The notes beneath the pieces were generated by a model that saw nothing but the letters and a program-made list of their open reading frames with translations, ran no database searches and was not told the DNA's origin. From contig OY755240.1 in assembly GCA_963576725.1 (NCBI GenBank), positions 60,078,633 to 60,142,632 on the forward strand: 64,000 bases of DNA, in the 5' to 3' direction. The translations under genes were made by a program, and so were the position numbers. Position 1 is the first letter of the stretch. Each line of letters opens with the position of its first letter. Below, piece after piece: positions 45,178 to 56,240 of this stretch. The DNA is from Azorinus chamasolen. Its lineage: Eukaryota; Mollusca; Bivalvia; Cardiida; Solecurtidae.

Positions 45178-46430
45178 ATTTCTGGTATTAATGTTTTTTG
45201 GCCATACAATTTCAAATGATATTTTAACTCAACTTGAAAATGAACAGTACACTTATATTTGTGCACTATGAGGATACAATATATCGTCAAGTTGTTGGTA
45301 CATCTATTGGTACAAATTATGCCCTTTTGTTGCAGATTTGTTTTTGTATTGCTACGAGAGGGATTTTATTCTAAGCTTAAAACCTAATACACAAGCTAAT
45401 ATTGTAAACGTATTTAATAAATCATCTAGTTGTTTAGGCGATGCATGTATTTTGAATTTGGATAATCCTTATTTTGAAACTATACTTCAATTTACACAAA
45501 GGAACTCTTTTTTAAAAAGAATCGATTCGACATATAGCTTCCTTTAGATTTGAATATTTCCATCACACATTATAAATGGAAAAGTAGTAAAGTCAAGCAG
45601 GCAAGACCACATACAAGACGCAACCACTACCAAAACGGAGAGAGTTTCGTTCAAAATATACGATAAAAGGGAACATTTTAATTTCACAATTGTTAATAAT
45701 CCTTTTCTAGATGGAGATATTCTCGTTCTTCATCTTATGAGGAATACATTTCTCAACATAGAGCCAGTTCTTTGCAAGAATATGTTAATGGTCGGAATTT
45801 ATTTATAATTTCTTAAGGTAACGGACATCATAAAATTCGGAAAGCTAAATTTCAGTTTCGGAATTTACTTGTCATTAGTAAATATAATTGCAATCTACGT
45901 ACGTTACTGTAACAAGGTATTTTTCACCCGAAATTATATAGTGATGTTACCTATAAACTTAGGAAAATTTTGGGTCATATTCTATGATAGTATAGTTACT
46001 CTTAAACCAGAAACCGGATGAGCTTTCCAGACTCATATATTATCTTTTTTCTGGCGTGCCTTTACCGGCTTCCCTACAGCTGCTCTGACTTCAGCAAAGT
46101 CATCAAGTTTGATGGACTTAACAGTTATCATACTATGTTATACATATTGGCCTGGTCACTATTTGTAAAACTAGGGTAACTTTGAGACAAGTGTGAGGTT
46201 AGGACGTCTGTCATTGAGTTAATATTTGACGAACTTTCACAGAAGTTCTCCCACTTTCAAGATATTGTTATGATATGTTTTACATTTTGTCCTGTGTTAA
46301 CCGTCTTCTATGTTGTTTGGAGGTCCTGCGATGATACCTTTATTTAAAGTGTGTGTTAAACTAGGGTGTCCGTAAACCGGTTTAAATCCCAATGGTGATT
46401 TTGCCACTTGCCGTTTCTACTTTTTCATTT
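45178..46430 (+). pseudogene. Second, tandem Naiad copy, decayed RT and 3' UTR
   Basis: Begins in the pre-RT region ('SGINVFW'), jumps to 'VKLLVHLLVQI', a shifted form of VVGTSIGTN, then 'LLQICFCIATRGILF'-type frames and 'LYCYERDFILSLKPNTQANI' (45338-45410), 'YFETILQFT'. A 65-bp inverted piece of Naiad 3' end is embedded at about 45573-45640 ('aatggaaaagtagtaaagtc'). RT C-term relics continue ('KIYDKREHFNFTIVNNPFLD', 45655-45715) to a weak SECIS-like hairpin at 45984-46031 and a subfamily-1 3' UTR to about 46430. Inactive. Confidence 0.65.
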
Positions 46431-47140
46431 ATGGTGTAAATGAGAGATTATATATCTGGCACTCTGACTATGTAACTATATAATGTTTGCATTTTGATTA
46501 GTTGTCTAGTCTTCTATGTCTAGGGGATGTCAGACGGGGATACCTTTGTTTACACTGGTTGTTAAACTAGCGTAACTGAAACAAGTGTGTGGTTATGACG
46601 TCAATAAACAGGGTTGAGCCCCGTTTGTCATTGACCGTTCCAAGGCGGGACTACCATTGTTATTCTTACTTTTAAATGGAAGATTAGTAAAGTCAAGCAG
46701 GCAAAGCCACATACAAGACGAACCGCCACCAAAACACCGATAGACAGCATGACACACATACACACACACAACCACACACCCAACGCACACTCACACACGA
46801 GATGAACACAGAAAACACCAAAATACACACAAGAATCAGATACAAACGTTCCACACATGAACAAAATCACAAGACGTAAGGCAAACAAAAGGAAGGGTGA
46901 CAAAGAGAGTACCGCCTTGGCACGGTCAGTAGCAAAAACACCACTGGGGGTGTAAACCCCAGTGGCTACTGTCACTGATCGCTCCAATGCGGTACTTACA
47001 TCTTCCCCCTATAGTTTGATTGTTTTATCTTTGTGCGTCTCTTTGTGTTGTGGTAGTTATGTACATTTGCTATTTTCTCGTGGTGCTGTTCGGATGGCGG
47101 TTTGATATGTACGTTGCATGACTCATATTTGTACTTTTGA
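46431..47140. mobile_element. Naiad 3' UTR pieces in alternating orientation
   Basis: Plus-strand tail about 46500-46655 ('ctatgtctaggggatgtcag', 'accgttccaaggcgggacta'), a minus-strand terminus with CA repeat about 46675-46955 ('gtaaagtcaagcaggcaaag'), then a plus-strand subfamily-2 terminus 46955-47140 ('ctactgtcactgatcgctcc' to 'tgcatgactcatatttgtac'). These flips are typical of the complex insertions of Penelope-like elements. Confidence 0.65.
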
Positions 47141-48534
47141 TAGCAACTGTAGTTAAAGAACAATTAACATTGTATTTAATGCAACTTTATATATAGAAAT
47201 TATAGTCATTATTTCAAGTGAATATTCATGCAGTAAGGACTGTGTAGCTCTGGACGATAGAAAAATCTCATAGTTCACTTCAGTTTTCGGAGTAATCCTC
47301 TCCTAGCTTAGTCATTCCTCCATTTATGTTAAAACACGTATTTATAATTTGCGTCCTCATGACTCAGCGTCATACTTGGACTTAGTTTATTCATAGTTTA
47401 ATGTTTAATGCTTGCTATGGACATAACATATTCATCATACTTATATACATTCATCATTATATACATACAGAATCTTCAACAGAAGCATATTGGTTGAGCC
47501 ATAAGTAATTTTCAATGCGAACTATGCAAGTCCTAGCCATGTTTAGAGAAAAGTAAAGAATGAGCGAAATCAAACCAGATAATCGCGTCATCCTCTAGAT
47601 TTGGTATGTTTGCAAATATTGCCAGACTTCTATTTTCATCATGGATTTGTCCGTTTTTTAAAGCTGAATACGACTAACTATTTTAGCATGTAAAGCTATC
47701 AATTGGTTCACGACGTGGATACTAATATATACAAACGATGCAAATTCAGATCATCGTTCATATTATAAATAGAGGTTACAGCATGAGTGGTCATTAAATG
47801 TAAAAGCAGAGTATTATATCATTCTAGACAACGAGTTTTATATTTGGAATATTCAATGACCACGAATGCTGTATTCTATTTATCACATAACCTCAAAGAC
47901 AACACATTTACTCGATCCAAATACAGATGACTATTAGTACTTTGGGTGCTTTGATCACAGCTGTGTTTGATTCGGTCTAATCAGCTAAAAAGTAGATCCT
48001 AACAAAATTCATTTATTTTGTCCATAACAAATTGGTACTTGTGTTTCATAGTTGAAAAGACCTAGTTATATGATCAGGCAACCTAGAAAATAAACAACTG
48101 TTTATACATCAGAAACGTATAAAGCAACACCAACAATTACGATGACGTCATTCTTGACAACCGTCTCGCGACCAAAGTAGGTCAACAATCATGTAAGTTT
48201 TGAGCCCCGTAAATGGCTACTTTTCAATGTTTCACTATCGGTCTATCTAGATTCATTTTCTGGTTGGACTGTTCGATTTTGGTGGATTGTCATTCTGGTG
48301 GATATATACATTGAAGGTTCCGCCATGTATTGGGTCGGCGAAAATGCTTTGGAAACCACCAGTGACATGGAAATTTGACGATGATGCAGCGTGTAGAGAG
48401 TTAGAGTTCAGCTGCACTGGACATGCATGCGTTTGTGACTTGGTTTTGGGAGTGTTATGATTGCTGTCAGTTGTGTGGAGGATGGATGAGATAGTTTGTG
48501 CTGATTCTGATTAATGCGACTGTAGTTGTTGATT
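47141..48534. other. No gene recognised
   Basis: About 1.4 kb of AT-rich DNA, possibly intron or intergenic sequence after the HSPA12 exons. I looked here for further HSPA12 exons and saw none. Confidence 0.4.
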
Positions 48535-48845
48535 GAAAATTCTGAAGGGAGGTGATCCCCTGAGAGCAAAAATTGCAACACAAAAAGAGAAAATTGCTGA
48601 TTCGGTTTTATTGAGTCTGTTCATGAACAGTAATTGAAAGTGCAACACTGCTCACGCCCTCTAGCACCGGCTTAAGCGGTATTCAATTTTCAGAACAAGA
48701 AGTACTGAAATCCATGATCTCAAAGGATCAGAAGGTATAACAACACTGAGAATGAAGTACGGGGCGACGTTTTACGGCCGCCACACAAGCACTTAACACC
48801 TGCTGTTGTGAATATTATAAATTCTGAAGGAAGTCATGTTCCTGT
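48535..48845 (+). repeat. Naiad-associated 270-bp repeat, complete unit
   Basis: Starts 'attctgaagggaggtgatcc' and ends 'ataaattctgaagg', where the unit start recurs. Contains 'ttgctgattcggttttattg', 'gtctgttcatgaacag' (palindromic ctgttcatgaacag), 'aacactgagaatgaagtacg' and 'gttttacggccgccacacaa'. The best full copy for comparison. Confidence 0.65.
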
Positions 48846-49320
48846 GACCAGATATTTGCATTATCTGCAAAGTTCGCGGGAACATCGTTGTCACCCGTCA
48901 TTGGATTAATGTATTTTCTGGGGCTGTGGTAGCTGGTAGGACAAGTGTTTGTCAGTAGAGATTCCAGAGCGCTAGACCATGTGTTTCATCATGGTACAGA
49001 ACTATAGACAATGTTTACACGATATGACTTCTACGGAACTGTATATGTACACGTTGTTCGGCGAAGATGATCATGAGTGGACAGTAGCTAACTATTGTTG
49101 ATACATGTTAGGTCAGAGTATACAACGAGTTGTATAACAAGCCTCCAATATCGCGAATATAGTTCCTAAGTTATAACACTGCCGGGCCGGAAGTAATGTG
49201 ATAAATTAATATTTGATCGGGGTACACTTGATTGAAAAGCATCAGTTTCTGTGGCATTATCGTAAAACGTGTCAGTGTTGATCTTCTGAAGGATCGTCTT
49301 AAAACTATTGTATTAAGGTA
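48846..49320. other. No gene seen
   Basis: Spacer of about 475 bp between Naiad-related pieces; nothing recognised. Confidence 0.4.
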
Positions 49321-49321
49321 A

Positions 49322-49945
49322 ATGATCTTATAGTACTACAACATTCTGCATGTTTGGTTGTCAACCCTTTTACAGTTGGCAATCACGCTGGCCTCTTTGC
49401 ATGTACGCCGACAAAAACGTTTAGTACTCTATGAAGGCGACCTCTTAAATCCAGAAACGGACGGAGGACGTCAGATATCTGTACTATTTCGTTTTTGTCG
49501 TACCCTTTATTACTTTTCTACAGTTACTCTGTTTGCAGGTCAATCATTGAGTACACTAGCAATAGGTGGATACAGTTTGTTCACTTAAATGGTTTCGTTA
49601 TACATGCACTTTACTACTCTATTTGCCATCGCGGTTGTTGTAGTTCAGTCGGAGAGGGGATACGTTTATTTATGCTGTTGGTTTGTTAGGGTGGGGATGG
49701 AATAAGTGAGGTTGGGCGCCCATAAACCGGTTTAACATCCCCCCCAGGACTTTTGTCACTGACCGTTCCGAGGCGGTACTTCCATCTTCCCCATATTGTA
49801 TGTTTGTTTTGTCTTTTTGCGTCTCTTCGTGTTTTTGTAGTGATGTACATTTGCTGTTTCCTTTTGTTGCTGCTCAGGCGACTGTTTGTTCTGTATGTGG
49901 TGTTTCCTGCATGACTCAGTTTTGTACTTTTAAAGACCGCAGTTT
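49322..49945 (+). mobile_element. Naiad subfamily-2: last codons and complete 3' UTR
   Basis: 'LQHSACLVVNPFTVGNHAGL' and 'FACTP' (49337-49410), then a SECIS-like hairpin and the UTR: 'gtaccctttattacttttct', 'gagtacactagcaataggtg', 'ggtttgttagggtggggatg', 'gacttttgtcactgaccgtt' and the end 'tgcatgactcagttttgtac'. It shows the full subfamily-2 3' end, which shares only the hairpin and a few short blocks with subfamily 1. Confidence 0.75.
49431..49475 (+). promoter_or_regulatory. SECIS-like stem-loop, subfamily 2
   Basis: ATGA core; arm GGCGACCTC pairs with GAGGACGTC over nine positions with a single A-A mismatch; TTAAA in the loop, TCC/GGA mini-stem around AGAAAC; GA core. The stem sequence differs from subfamily 1 (TGGTATACTC/GAGCTTACCA) at most positions while pairing is kept in both. 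Confidence 0.65.
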
Positions 49946-50339
49946 CCTCTCGGGGCCAATAAACCATTTACTCCATTAATATTTAAACAAGGATTCGCGA
50001 CTCCATGAATATTCCTTAACTGAATGTTTATAATGGTCATTGAAAACATATTTTAGTTTGCTATTTCAGAGATTATGGAATCATTATTTCCGCTAGCCCC
50101 GTATCTGACAGCCCCTGTAGATGCAGTATTATTGTGATCTGTTAGCAAATGTTTAACATTGTGTTTCTATTAGGTTGTTCTGGACAAGGTTTAGTTTTGT
50201 TAAATGTATGAGTCGTGGCACAAGAAAAGCATTCGAACAGTTTCATACACGGTATTCATCATGATAAAACGTTGCGGCCATTGACGGCCTGTGTTTTATT
50301 AAACCCCGCCTTATATTTAGTATTTCGTGCGTTTCTGCT

Positions 50340-50560
50340 GAATGTATTGAGTCTGTTCATGAACCGTTATCAAAAGTACTAATCACGCCTCTAGCACCGG
50401 CTTAAGCAGTATTCAATTTGCATAACTAAAATAATTTAAACTGATGATGCAGAAGGACCAGAAAGTATTCCAACACTGAGAAAAATACGAGTCGACTTTT
50501 TATGTCCGTCACACCCCCTGTTATGAACTACAAAATATCTGAAAGCAAAAGTAGCAGTGT
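50340..50560 (+). repeat. Naiad-associated 270-bp repeat, partial, with restart
   Basis: 'tgtattgagtctgttcatga', 'agcaccggcttaagcagtat', 'ttccaacactgag' to 'acaccccctgttatgaacta', then the unit restarts ('tctgaaagcaaaagtagcag', 50529) and is joined at about 50590 straight to the C-terminal codons of a Naiad ORF. This juxtaposition ties the repeat to the element's 5' end. Confidence 0.6.
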
Positions 50561-50589
50561 GAAAAGAGAAACTTGCAGTTTTTCGGTTT

Positions 50590-51260
50590 AAAGAACAATA
50601 CCACAATCCTACAATATTGCAACACACTGCATGTGTGGTGGTCGATCCCTCTACAATCGATCACAACGTTTCCTCTTTGAACGTACGGCGACAGGACATA
50701 GTACTCTGTGATGACGACCTCCCAAATCTGGGGACGGAAGGAAGCTGTCGAATGCTTGAACCTTGTTCTTTCTGTCATTCCATTAATGGCTTCTCTACAG
50801 TTGCTCTGACTTCAGAACGTCATGGAGAAAAAATTGTGACTGGCTTCATATTTACACCTTTTGGGTTTTTGAAGGCATATACCGGGATAATATGGTATAA
50901 TTCCGGTTCTTGCATTGAACGAAACCGTGTCTTTCTTGTTTACATGAATGTACATTATTGTGTTAGCCGTCACTTTTGTTGTGGAGCAGCCGGGCGGGAC
51001 GGGTCTATTTATTTACACAATTGCACTGTTGGTGTAATAGAGTGTAGATGGGATAAGGGTGAGGTTGGAAGCGTCCCCTAACCATTGTTTACTCATGTTG
51101 TGTAGTTGTCCGGAAGAGGAATTTTATTTTTACATTTTGACTTGGGTGAAGGTGGGATAAGTGCGAGGTTGGGTACCCATAATCAGGTTTAAGCCCCCAG
51201 TAGCCAATTATGGCTACTGGCCGTTCCAATGCGGTACTCCTGCTTTCACCCTATAGTCAA
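50590..51260 (+). mobile_element. Naiad subfamily-2 C-terminus and 3' UTR
   Basis: 'ILQHTACVVVDPSTIDHNVS' (50608-50675) is the ORF end. A SECIS-like hairpin at 50707-50751 has GTGA for ATGA, arms GACGACCTCC and GGAAGCTGTC with most positions paired, and GA after the second arm. UTR blocks follow, ending with repeated 'gataagtg(t/c)gaggttgg' phrases near 51052 and 51152. Confidence 0.6.
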
Positions 51261-51267
51261 CCTGCTT

Positions 51268-51520
51268 GTGTGGCGGCCGTAAAACGTCGCCCCGTACTTC
51301 ATTCTCAGTGTTGTTATACCTTCTGATCCTTCGAGATCATGAATGTCAGTACTTTTTCTGAAAATTGAATACCGCTTAAGCCGGTGCTAGGGGGCGTGAG
51401 CAGTGTTGCACTTTCAATTACTGTTCATGAACAGACTCAATAAAACCGAGTCTGCACTTTTCTCTTTTTGTGTTGCAATTTTTGCTCTCGGGGAATCACC
51501 CCCTTTCAGAATTTGTTATA
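51268..51520 (-). repeat. Naiad-associated 270-bp repeat, minus orientation
   Basis: Reverse complement of the unit at 48535: 'ggcggccgtaaaacgtcgcc', 'tgaataccgcttaagccggt', 'cactttcaattactgttcat', 'ttgcaatttttgctctcggg'. It directly follows a plus-strand Naiad tail. Confidence 0.65.
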
Positions 51521-51960
51521 TATATGGTAAAATAGTCAAACAGGGAGAGCCACACGCGAAATGACACCGCACCAAAACCATCAAACAAGAAACGGTAAAT
51601 GTTTAATGGTAACGTTTAATGTTTCACGTCTTGATATGCGTCCTGTTTTGTTTTGTTTTGTGGCTGTGCCGTTTCTTGTTTGGTGGTGCTTAGTGCGGTT
51701 TCATTTCGTATGTAGCGCTCTCTGTCTGACTGTTTTTCCATATTAAACCTTCCAAAGCAGTACTCCTGTCTCCATCCTATTTTGTGTTTGTATTGTGCAT
51801 TTTTCATGTTTAAACTTTCAATGTGTATGTGGGATATGTATGTGTATGGGTGTTCTTCTATAGCTGTGTAGAGTGTGCATTTCATTTGTGTGTATTATGT
51901 TGCTATGCGCTATCGTGTGTTATTTTCACGTTTCCTGTCTGACTTTTGCTCTGACATAAT
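51521..51960. mobile_element. Naiad-like 3' ends, inverted pair (third subfamily)
   Basis: 'tcaaacagggagagccacac' with 'gacaccgcaccaaaaccatc' (51535-51590) is the reverse complement, with changes, of 'tggtggtgcttagtgcggtt' to 'ctgtctgactgtttttccat' (51679-51742). Two tails of a related but distinct subfamily face each other. A further tail follows to 'tgtctgacttttgctctgac' at about 51955. Confidence 0.45.
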
Positions 51961-52225
51961 GCATGTCGGGTTGCTAACCCTTTTACAGTTGGCAACCACG
52001 CTGTCCTCTTCCATGTACACCGACAGGAAAATCTTAGTAATCTATGAAGACACCCTCTTAAATCCATTAAGGAGGACGTCGGATCTTTGTACTATGTCTT
52101 TTTTTGTCGTACCCTTTATTACCTTTCTGAAGTTACTCTGCTTGCAGCTCAATCATTGAGTACATTAGCGATAGGTGTATTAATGTTGTTTCACTTTAAT
52201 ATGCTTTCGTTTTACATGCATTTTA
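51961..52225 (+). mobile_element. Naiad subfamily-2 C-terminus and partial 3' UTR
   Basis: 'LLTLLQLATTLSSSMYTDRK' is a shifted form of the LVNPFTVGNHAxLF end. A SECIS-like hairpin lies at 52044-52083 (ATGA; GACACCCTC against GAGGACGTC with two mismatches; TTAAA loop; GA). The UTR breaks off near 52225. Confidence 0.6.
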
Positions 52226-52374
52226 TCCTCCAGTGTCCTAATTTCGCGAGGATAAGGCTATTTATCGATAGAAATTAAACAAAACTTTTAAATGCTAATC
52301 GAAAAGTCACTAGCCTTATAAATTATTCCTTTACTGTAAATTTCCGTTAATTTATCTCAGGAATGGCTTGTCTT
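52226..52374. other. Short unassigned spacer
   Basis: AT-rich, nothing recognised. Confidence 0.3.
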
Positions 52375-52850
52375 GGTTTTATTGAGTCTGTTCATCAGTA
52401 GCAATTAAAAGTGCAACACTACTCACGCTCCATAGCAAGGGCTTAAGCAGTATTCATTTTCCAAAACCAACAACAACTTTTTGCTTGCGCAATGACAGGC
52501 CGAGGGTACTACTCTATGATGGTATACTCTTAAACTCAGATACGGGATGAGCTTACCAGACTCATGTATTACCTTTTCCCTGTGGTGCCCTTAACGGCTT
52601 CCCTGCAGATGCTCTGACTTCAGCAAAGTCATTGAGTACATATTTGGCGGATTTTCACAGTTATTATGCTATGTTGTACATATTGCCATGTGTTTACCGT
52701 CTTCTATGTCGTGGGTAAGATTGGCGGGGTACCTATAATTACACTATTTGTAAAGCTAGGGTGACTTTATCTCTAATACTCGTGTGCTGTTAATGTTGTC
52801 TGTGTTCATCTCGTGTATGTGCGTGTGTTTGATGTGTGCGTGTGTGTGCC
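52375..52850 (+). mobile_element. 270-bp repeat fragment joined to Naiad subfamily-1 3' UTR
   Basis: 'ttttattgagtctgttcatc' to 'cttaagcagtattcattttc' (52375-52463) is the 5'-type repeat; at about 52480 the sequence switches to 'gcttgcgcaatgacaggccgagggtac', the last Naiad codons, then a well-kept SECIS-like hairpin (52516-52560) and UTR to about 52850. Confidence 0.65.
52516..52560 (+). promoter_or_regulatory. SECIS-like stem-loop, subfamily 1
   Basis: ATGA, arm TGGTATACTC, TTAAA, mini-stem CTC/GGG around AGATAC, arm GAGCTTACCA, GA. All core positions are kept. Confidence 0.6.
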
Positions 52851-53055
52851 ATCACCTTGGACCCGCTTTGTGAACACTTCTGAGGTACATCCAATTAAAT
52901 CTTCAGGTGTAAAAGTCCATATACACAACATTATCTTCAGATTCAGAATCTGACATCTCACTATCTGAAGATAATGAAACATATTGTGCCGGTAGACTTG
53001 GTATTTTTTCTTTTTGAGTAGAGACTTTGAAGGTTTTCTTGCTTGACTATTTGAT
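52851..53055 (-). pseudogene. Unidentified serine/acidic-rich coding-like fragment
   Basis: Minus strand reads 'SQARKPSKSLLKKKK', and in the next frame 'PSLPAQYVSLSSDSEMSDSE' with 'SEDNVVYMDFYT'. The low-complexity S/D/E segment looks coding, but no family can be named. It lies between two Naiad tail pieces and may be the continuation of the fragment at 53455-53612, separated by a Naiad tail insertion. Confidence 0.35.
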
Positions 53056-53386
53056 TTATGCATTCCTTTTGTTTGCCTTGCGTCTTTGTGCTTGTGGTTT
53101 TGTTCATGTGTGGAGTGTTTGTCTCTGGTTCTTGTGTGTTTGTTGGTGTTTTCTGTATTCATCTCCTGTTTGAGTGTGCATTTGGGTGTATGTGTGTGTG
53201 CGCGTGCGTGCGTGCTTGCGTGCTTGCGTGCGTGCGTGCGTGCTTGCGTGCGTGCGTGCGTGTGTGTGTGTTGTGTGTTCGTGCGTGCGTGCGTGCGGCT
53301 ATCAATCGGTGTTTTGGTGGTGGTTGCGTCTTGTATGTGACTTTGCCTGCTTCACTTTACTACTTTTCCATTCCTGTTGGAAGTAG
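53056..53386 (+). mobile_element. Naiad subfamily-1 3' terminus with long GTGC repeat
   Basis: 'ccttttgtttgccttgcgtc', 'tgttcatgtgtggagtgttt', then (GTGC)n/(TGCG)n of about 110 bp (53195-53300), 'atcggtgttttggtggtggt' and the end 'tgcttcactttactactttt'. The internal GT segment of the family has expanded here. Confidence 0.7.
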
Positions 53387-53454
53387 TACAGGGTGGCATT
53401 TGATCTGTTTGTGTGTATTTTCTGCCATCTTCTGTAGAACAGCTGGAGTTACCT

Positions 53455-53612
53455 AATTTACTCATTGTTTATCTTTGAATCACATTCTGTCACTTTTAAT
53501 TGTTCTTGGCTGTTACTTTTTTGATTGAACATATTATTCACTTCTTCCACTTCTATTTCCCTGTCCATCTGACCAGTTTCATTGTTCGCAGAAACCTCAA
53601 TCCCGCCCTCCA
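53455..53612 (-). CDS. Short open frame of unknown nature
   Basis: Minus-strand frame of about 51 codons starting ATG near 53612: 'MEGGIEVSANNETGQMDREI', 'EVEEVNNMFNQKSNSQEQLK', 'VTECDSKINNE', then a stop. It is Asn/Glu/Gln-rich and hydrophilic. It could be an exon or the N-terminus of a transposon protein; no family is recognised. Confidence 0.25.
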
Positions 53613-53644
53613 TAGTTGCCTGACTGTAATTATCTGCAAAAACC

Positions 53645-53770
53645 TATAGGTTTGTCATCGCGGTTGTTGTAGATTAGTCGGAGAGGGAATACGTTCATTT
53701 ACACTATTAGTCTTTTAGGGTAGGTATGGAATAAGTGTGAGGTCGGGCGTCCCATAACCGACTCAAGCAC
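53645..53770 (+). mobile_element. Naiad subfamily-2 3' UTR, left half
   Basis: 'ttgtcatcgcggttgttgta', 'gattagtcggagagggaata', 'ggaataagtgtgaggtcggg' and 'cgtcccataaccgactcaag'. It stops exactly where the fragment at 62883 starts within the same UTR. Confidence 0.65.
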
Positions 53771-53890
53771 ACGGGTACCGTTTTACTAACGAACTTACGC
53801 TAGCATTAGTCAACCATCAAAGGAATGTTGTCGTAAATTACGAAAAAAACGTTTTACTAACATTTGCGGGCTTATTGCAGAAGAAGAACA

Positions 53891-54829
53891 GACCAAAACC
53901 CATAGATACCACGCACTTTCTTCACTGACCAAGGTTTGTTTATTTGTTTTGTTTGTTCTTTCATTTGCCGAATAATTACTATTTTATCGTTTATGTATAG
54001 TTTATCGATAGCCAAATGTGCCTAACTTGGTTATTCTCCTTCTCTTACGACCTTGACCTTCATAATAAAGTTAGCATTTGTTTATTAATCAAACATGTTA
54101 GGCGTGTAAAATCATTTCACTGTACTGTTACCAATGGATTTCGATGTTCAGGAGCAACACCTGCATCAAGATGATTGGATTTAAATCTACATTAGTGGGT
54201 TTGGGAATATGGATAAAGGATTTGGAATCGTATTATGCCTATCTGAATCAACTGCACCACTGATAAAAAACACTAATATATTTAATTGTGTGTGGCTCTT
54301 TGTTATTTATAATTAATATCACTTACAAATTATGTAAACGTAATGAATGCACCTAGTAGTACGTATATTTCCAGCTTTGGTGAAGGAGGACTTACACATG
54401 GTGTGTCGAAGGGGGGAATGACGTATGCAAATCGAATGACAGGTCTATTTTTTCTGCAATAAATGGTCCCTCGTAATTTGGTTTGTTACAAGGGGGAATT
54501 ACAGCTGTATGGCGCGTGCTTCCTACCCCCCCCCTCATATCATCCCTCTATATAAACCCAAAAATGAATACAAAACACTAAACACACACACATAGAAAGT
54601 CTAAGACTCCATGATATACTTTGACACCAAACGAATGTTTGTCAGAAACTAGCTGTTATGCTAAGTTATGATATGTCCATATGTATGTGTGTTTTAGTTT
54701 TATTCATTTTAGGTTGTATAGGGGATCGGGGTGGGGGTATCACAGGCAACACAACTGTGGGTAGAATGAAATATTAACGAGACACATAGTCATCATATAA
54801 ATACCCATTGCTTTAGAACATAGAATGAC
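53891..54829. other. No gene recognised
   Basis: About 940 bp, AT-rich, with 'aattacagctgtatggcgcg' and a C-run near 54525. It contains no supported feature. Confidence 0.4.
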
Positions 54830-55252
54830 AATTTTAAGGTGGGATGACACTGATTATAGGTGGAATGACATCATTTTGCGACCTTGTATCCCCTATATCC
54901 CCATTAGGAAATTGAATGACACTGTTGTAAGGTGGAATGACACAACTTATAGGTAGAATGACGTATTTTTGAGACATTGTAGCCCCTATATCTCCTTTGG
55001 TAAATGGAATAATTCTGTAATAAGGTGGAATGACACTGGATATAGGTGGAATGGTATATTTTGTGACGTAGTCCATATAATTATGGCCTTTTGAAAATGA
55101 AAAGACATTGTAAATAGGAATGACACTGATTATAGGTTTAATGACATACTTTTGAGACATCATTTACCCTATATGCCCTTTAGGAAATGAAATGATACTG
55201 TTGTAAGGTAGAATGACGCTGACTATAGTTTGAATGACATACTTTAGAACAT
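54830..55252. repeat. Tandem repeat of ~104 bp built on 'gaatgaca'
   Basis: Repeats 'ggtggaatgacactg', 'attataggtggaatgacat', 'ttttgagacattgtagcccc' and 'tatatccccattaggaaatt' about four times with variation. Resumes at 55612 after an insertion. Confidence 0.8.
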
Positions 55253-55611
55253 TGCGATTTTTGCTTTCGGAGGATCACCTCCCTTCAGAATTTATAATCT
55301 TTACAACAGCAGGTGTCAAGTGCTTGTGTGGAGGCCGTAAAACGTCGCCCCGTATTTCATTCTCAGTGTTGTTATACCTTCTGATCCTTCGAGATCATGA
55401 ATTTCAGCACTTCTTGTTCTGAAAATTGAATACCGCTTTGAATACCGCTTAAGTCGGTGCAAGGGGCGTGAGCAGTGTTGCACTTTCAATAACTGCTCAT
55501 GAACAGACTCAATAAAACCGAGTCCAGACTCAATAAAACCGAATCTGTGATTTTCTCATTTTTGTTGCGATTTTTGCTTTCGGTGGATCACCTCCCTTCA
55601 TAATTTATAGA
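55253..55611 (-). repeat. Naiad-associated 270-bp repeat, >1 unit, inserted in the tandem array
   Basis: Minus orientation: 'gatttttgctttcggaggat', 'gaggccgtaaaacgtcgccc', 'cttgttctgaaaattgaata', 'cactttcaataactgctcat', and at the right end again 'gatttttgctttcggtggat'. A short internal duplication ('agactcaataaaaccga' twice near 55505-55545) is present. Confidence 0.7.
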
Positions 55612-55870
55612 ATGGCAATTTTAAGGTAGAGTGACACTGATTACAACTGGAATTACGTAATTTTGAGACATTGTAACTTCTGCACACCATGTTCGAAATT
55701 GAACGGCACTGTTGTAAGATTGAGTAACACTAATTACTGCTGGAATGGCATACTTTTGAGATAGTGTAGCCCCTATGTACAATTTAGGAAATGGAATTAC
55801 GCTAATGTAAGGTAGAATAACACTGATTATAGGTGAAAGGACATAATTTTGAGACATTGTAGCCCATTAC
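55612..55870. repeat. Continuation of the 'gaatgaca' tandem repeat
   Basis: 'agaatggcaattttaaggta' at 55612 matches 'agaatgacaattttaaggtg' at 54823, and further units run to 55865. The match on both sides shows that the 55253-55611 block was inserted. Confidence 0.75.
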
Positions 55871-55947
55871 CTGATGACACCAAATGTAATAAGAATTAAT
55901 GAACATCAAAACAACACTGAATATAACTGTAAAATCTATGTATTAAA

Positions 55948-56240
55948 TATTCTGAAGGGAGGTTATCCCCCGAGAGCAAAATTGCAACACAAAAATAGAA
56001 AAATGCAGAGTCAGTTTTATTGAGTCTGTTCATGAACAGTAATTGAAAGTGCAACACTGCTCACGCCCCTAGCACCGGCTTAAGTGGTATTCAATTTTCA
56101 GAAGAAGTACTGAAATTCATGATCTCGAAGGATCAGAAGGTATAACAACATTGAGAATGAAGTACGGAGCGACGTTTTACGGCCGCCACACAAACACTTT
56201 ACACCACCTGTTGTGACGATTATAAATTCTGAAGGACACT
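55948..56240 (+). repeat. Naiad-associated 270-bp repeat, complete unit
   Basis: 'attctgaagggaggttatcc' to 'gacgattataaattctgaag'; plus orientation, close to the unit at 48535. Confidence 0.65.

Noticed and set aside
48318..48440. Short open frames ('MYWVGENALETTSDMEI' and an overlapping one) considered as a missing HSPA12 exon
   Set aside because: No HSPA12 motif, no matching splice sites, and two frames equally open.
53040..53400. Long Cys/Arg/Ala frames over the GTGC tract
   Set aside because: Simple-sequence artefact inside a Naiad tail.
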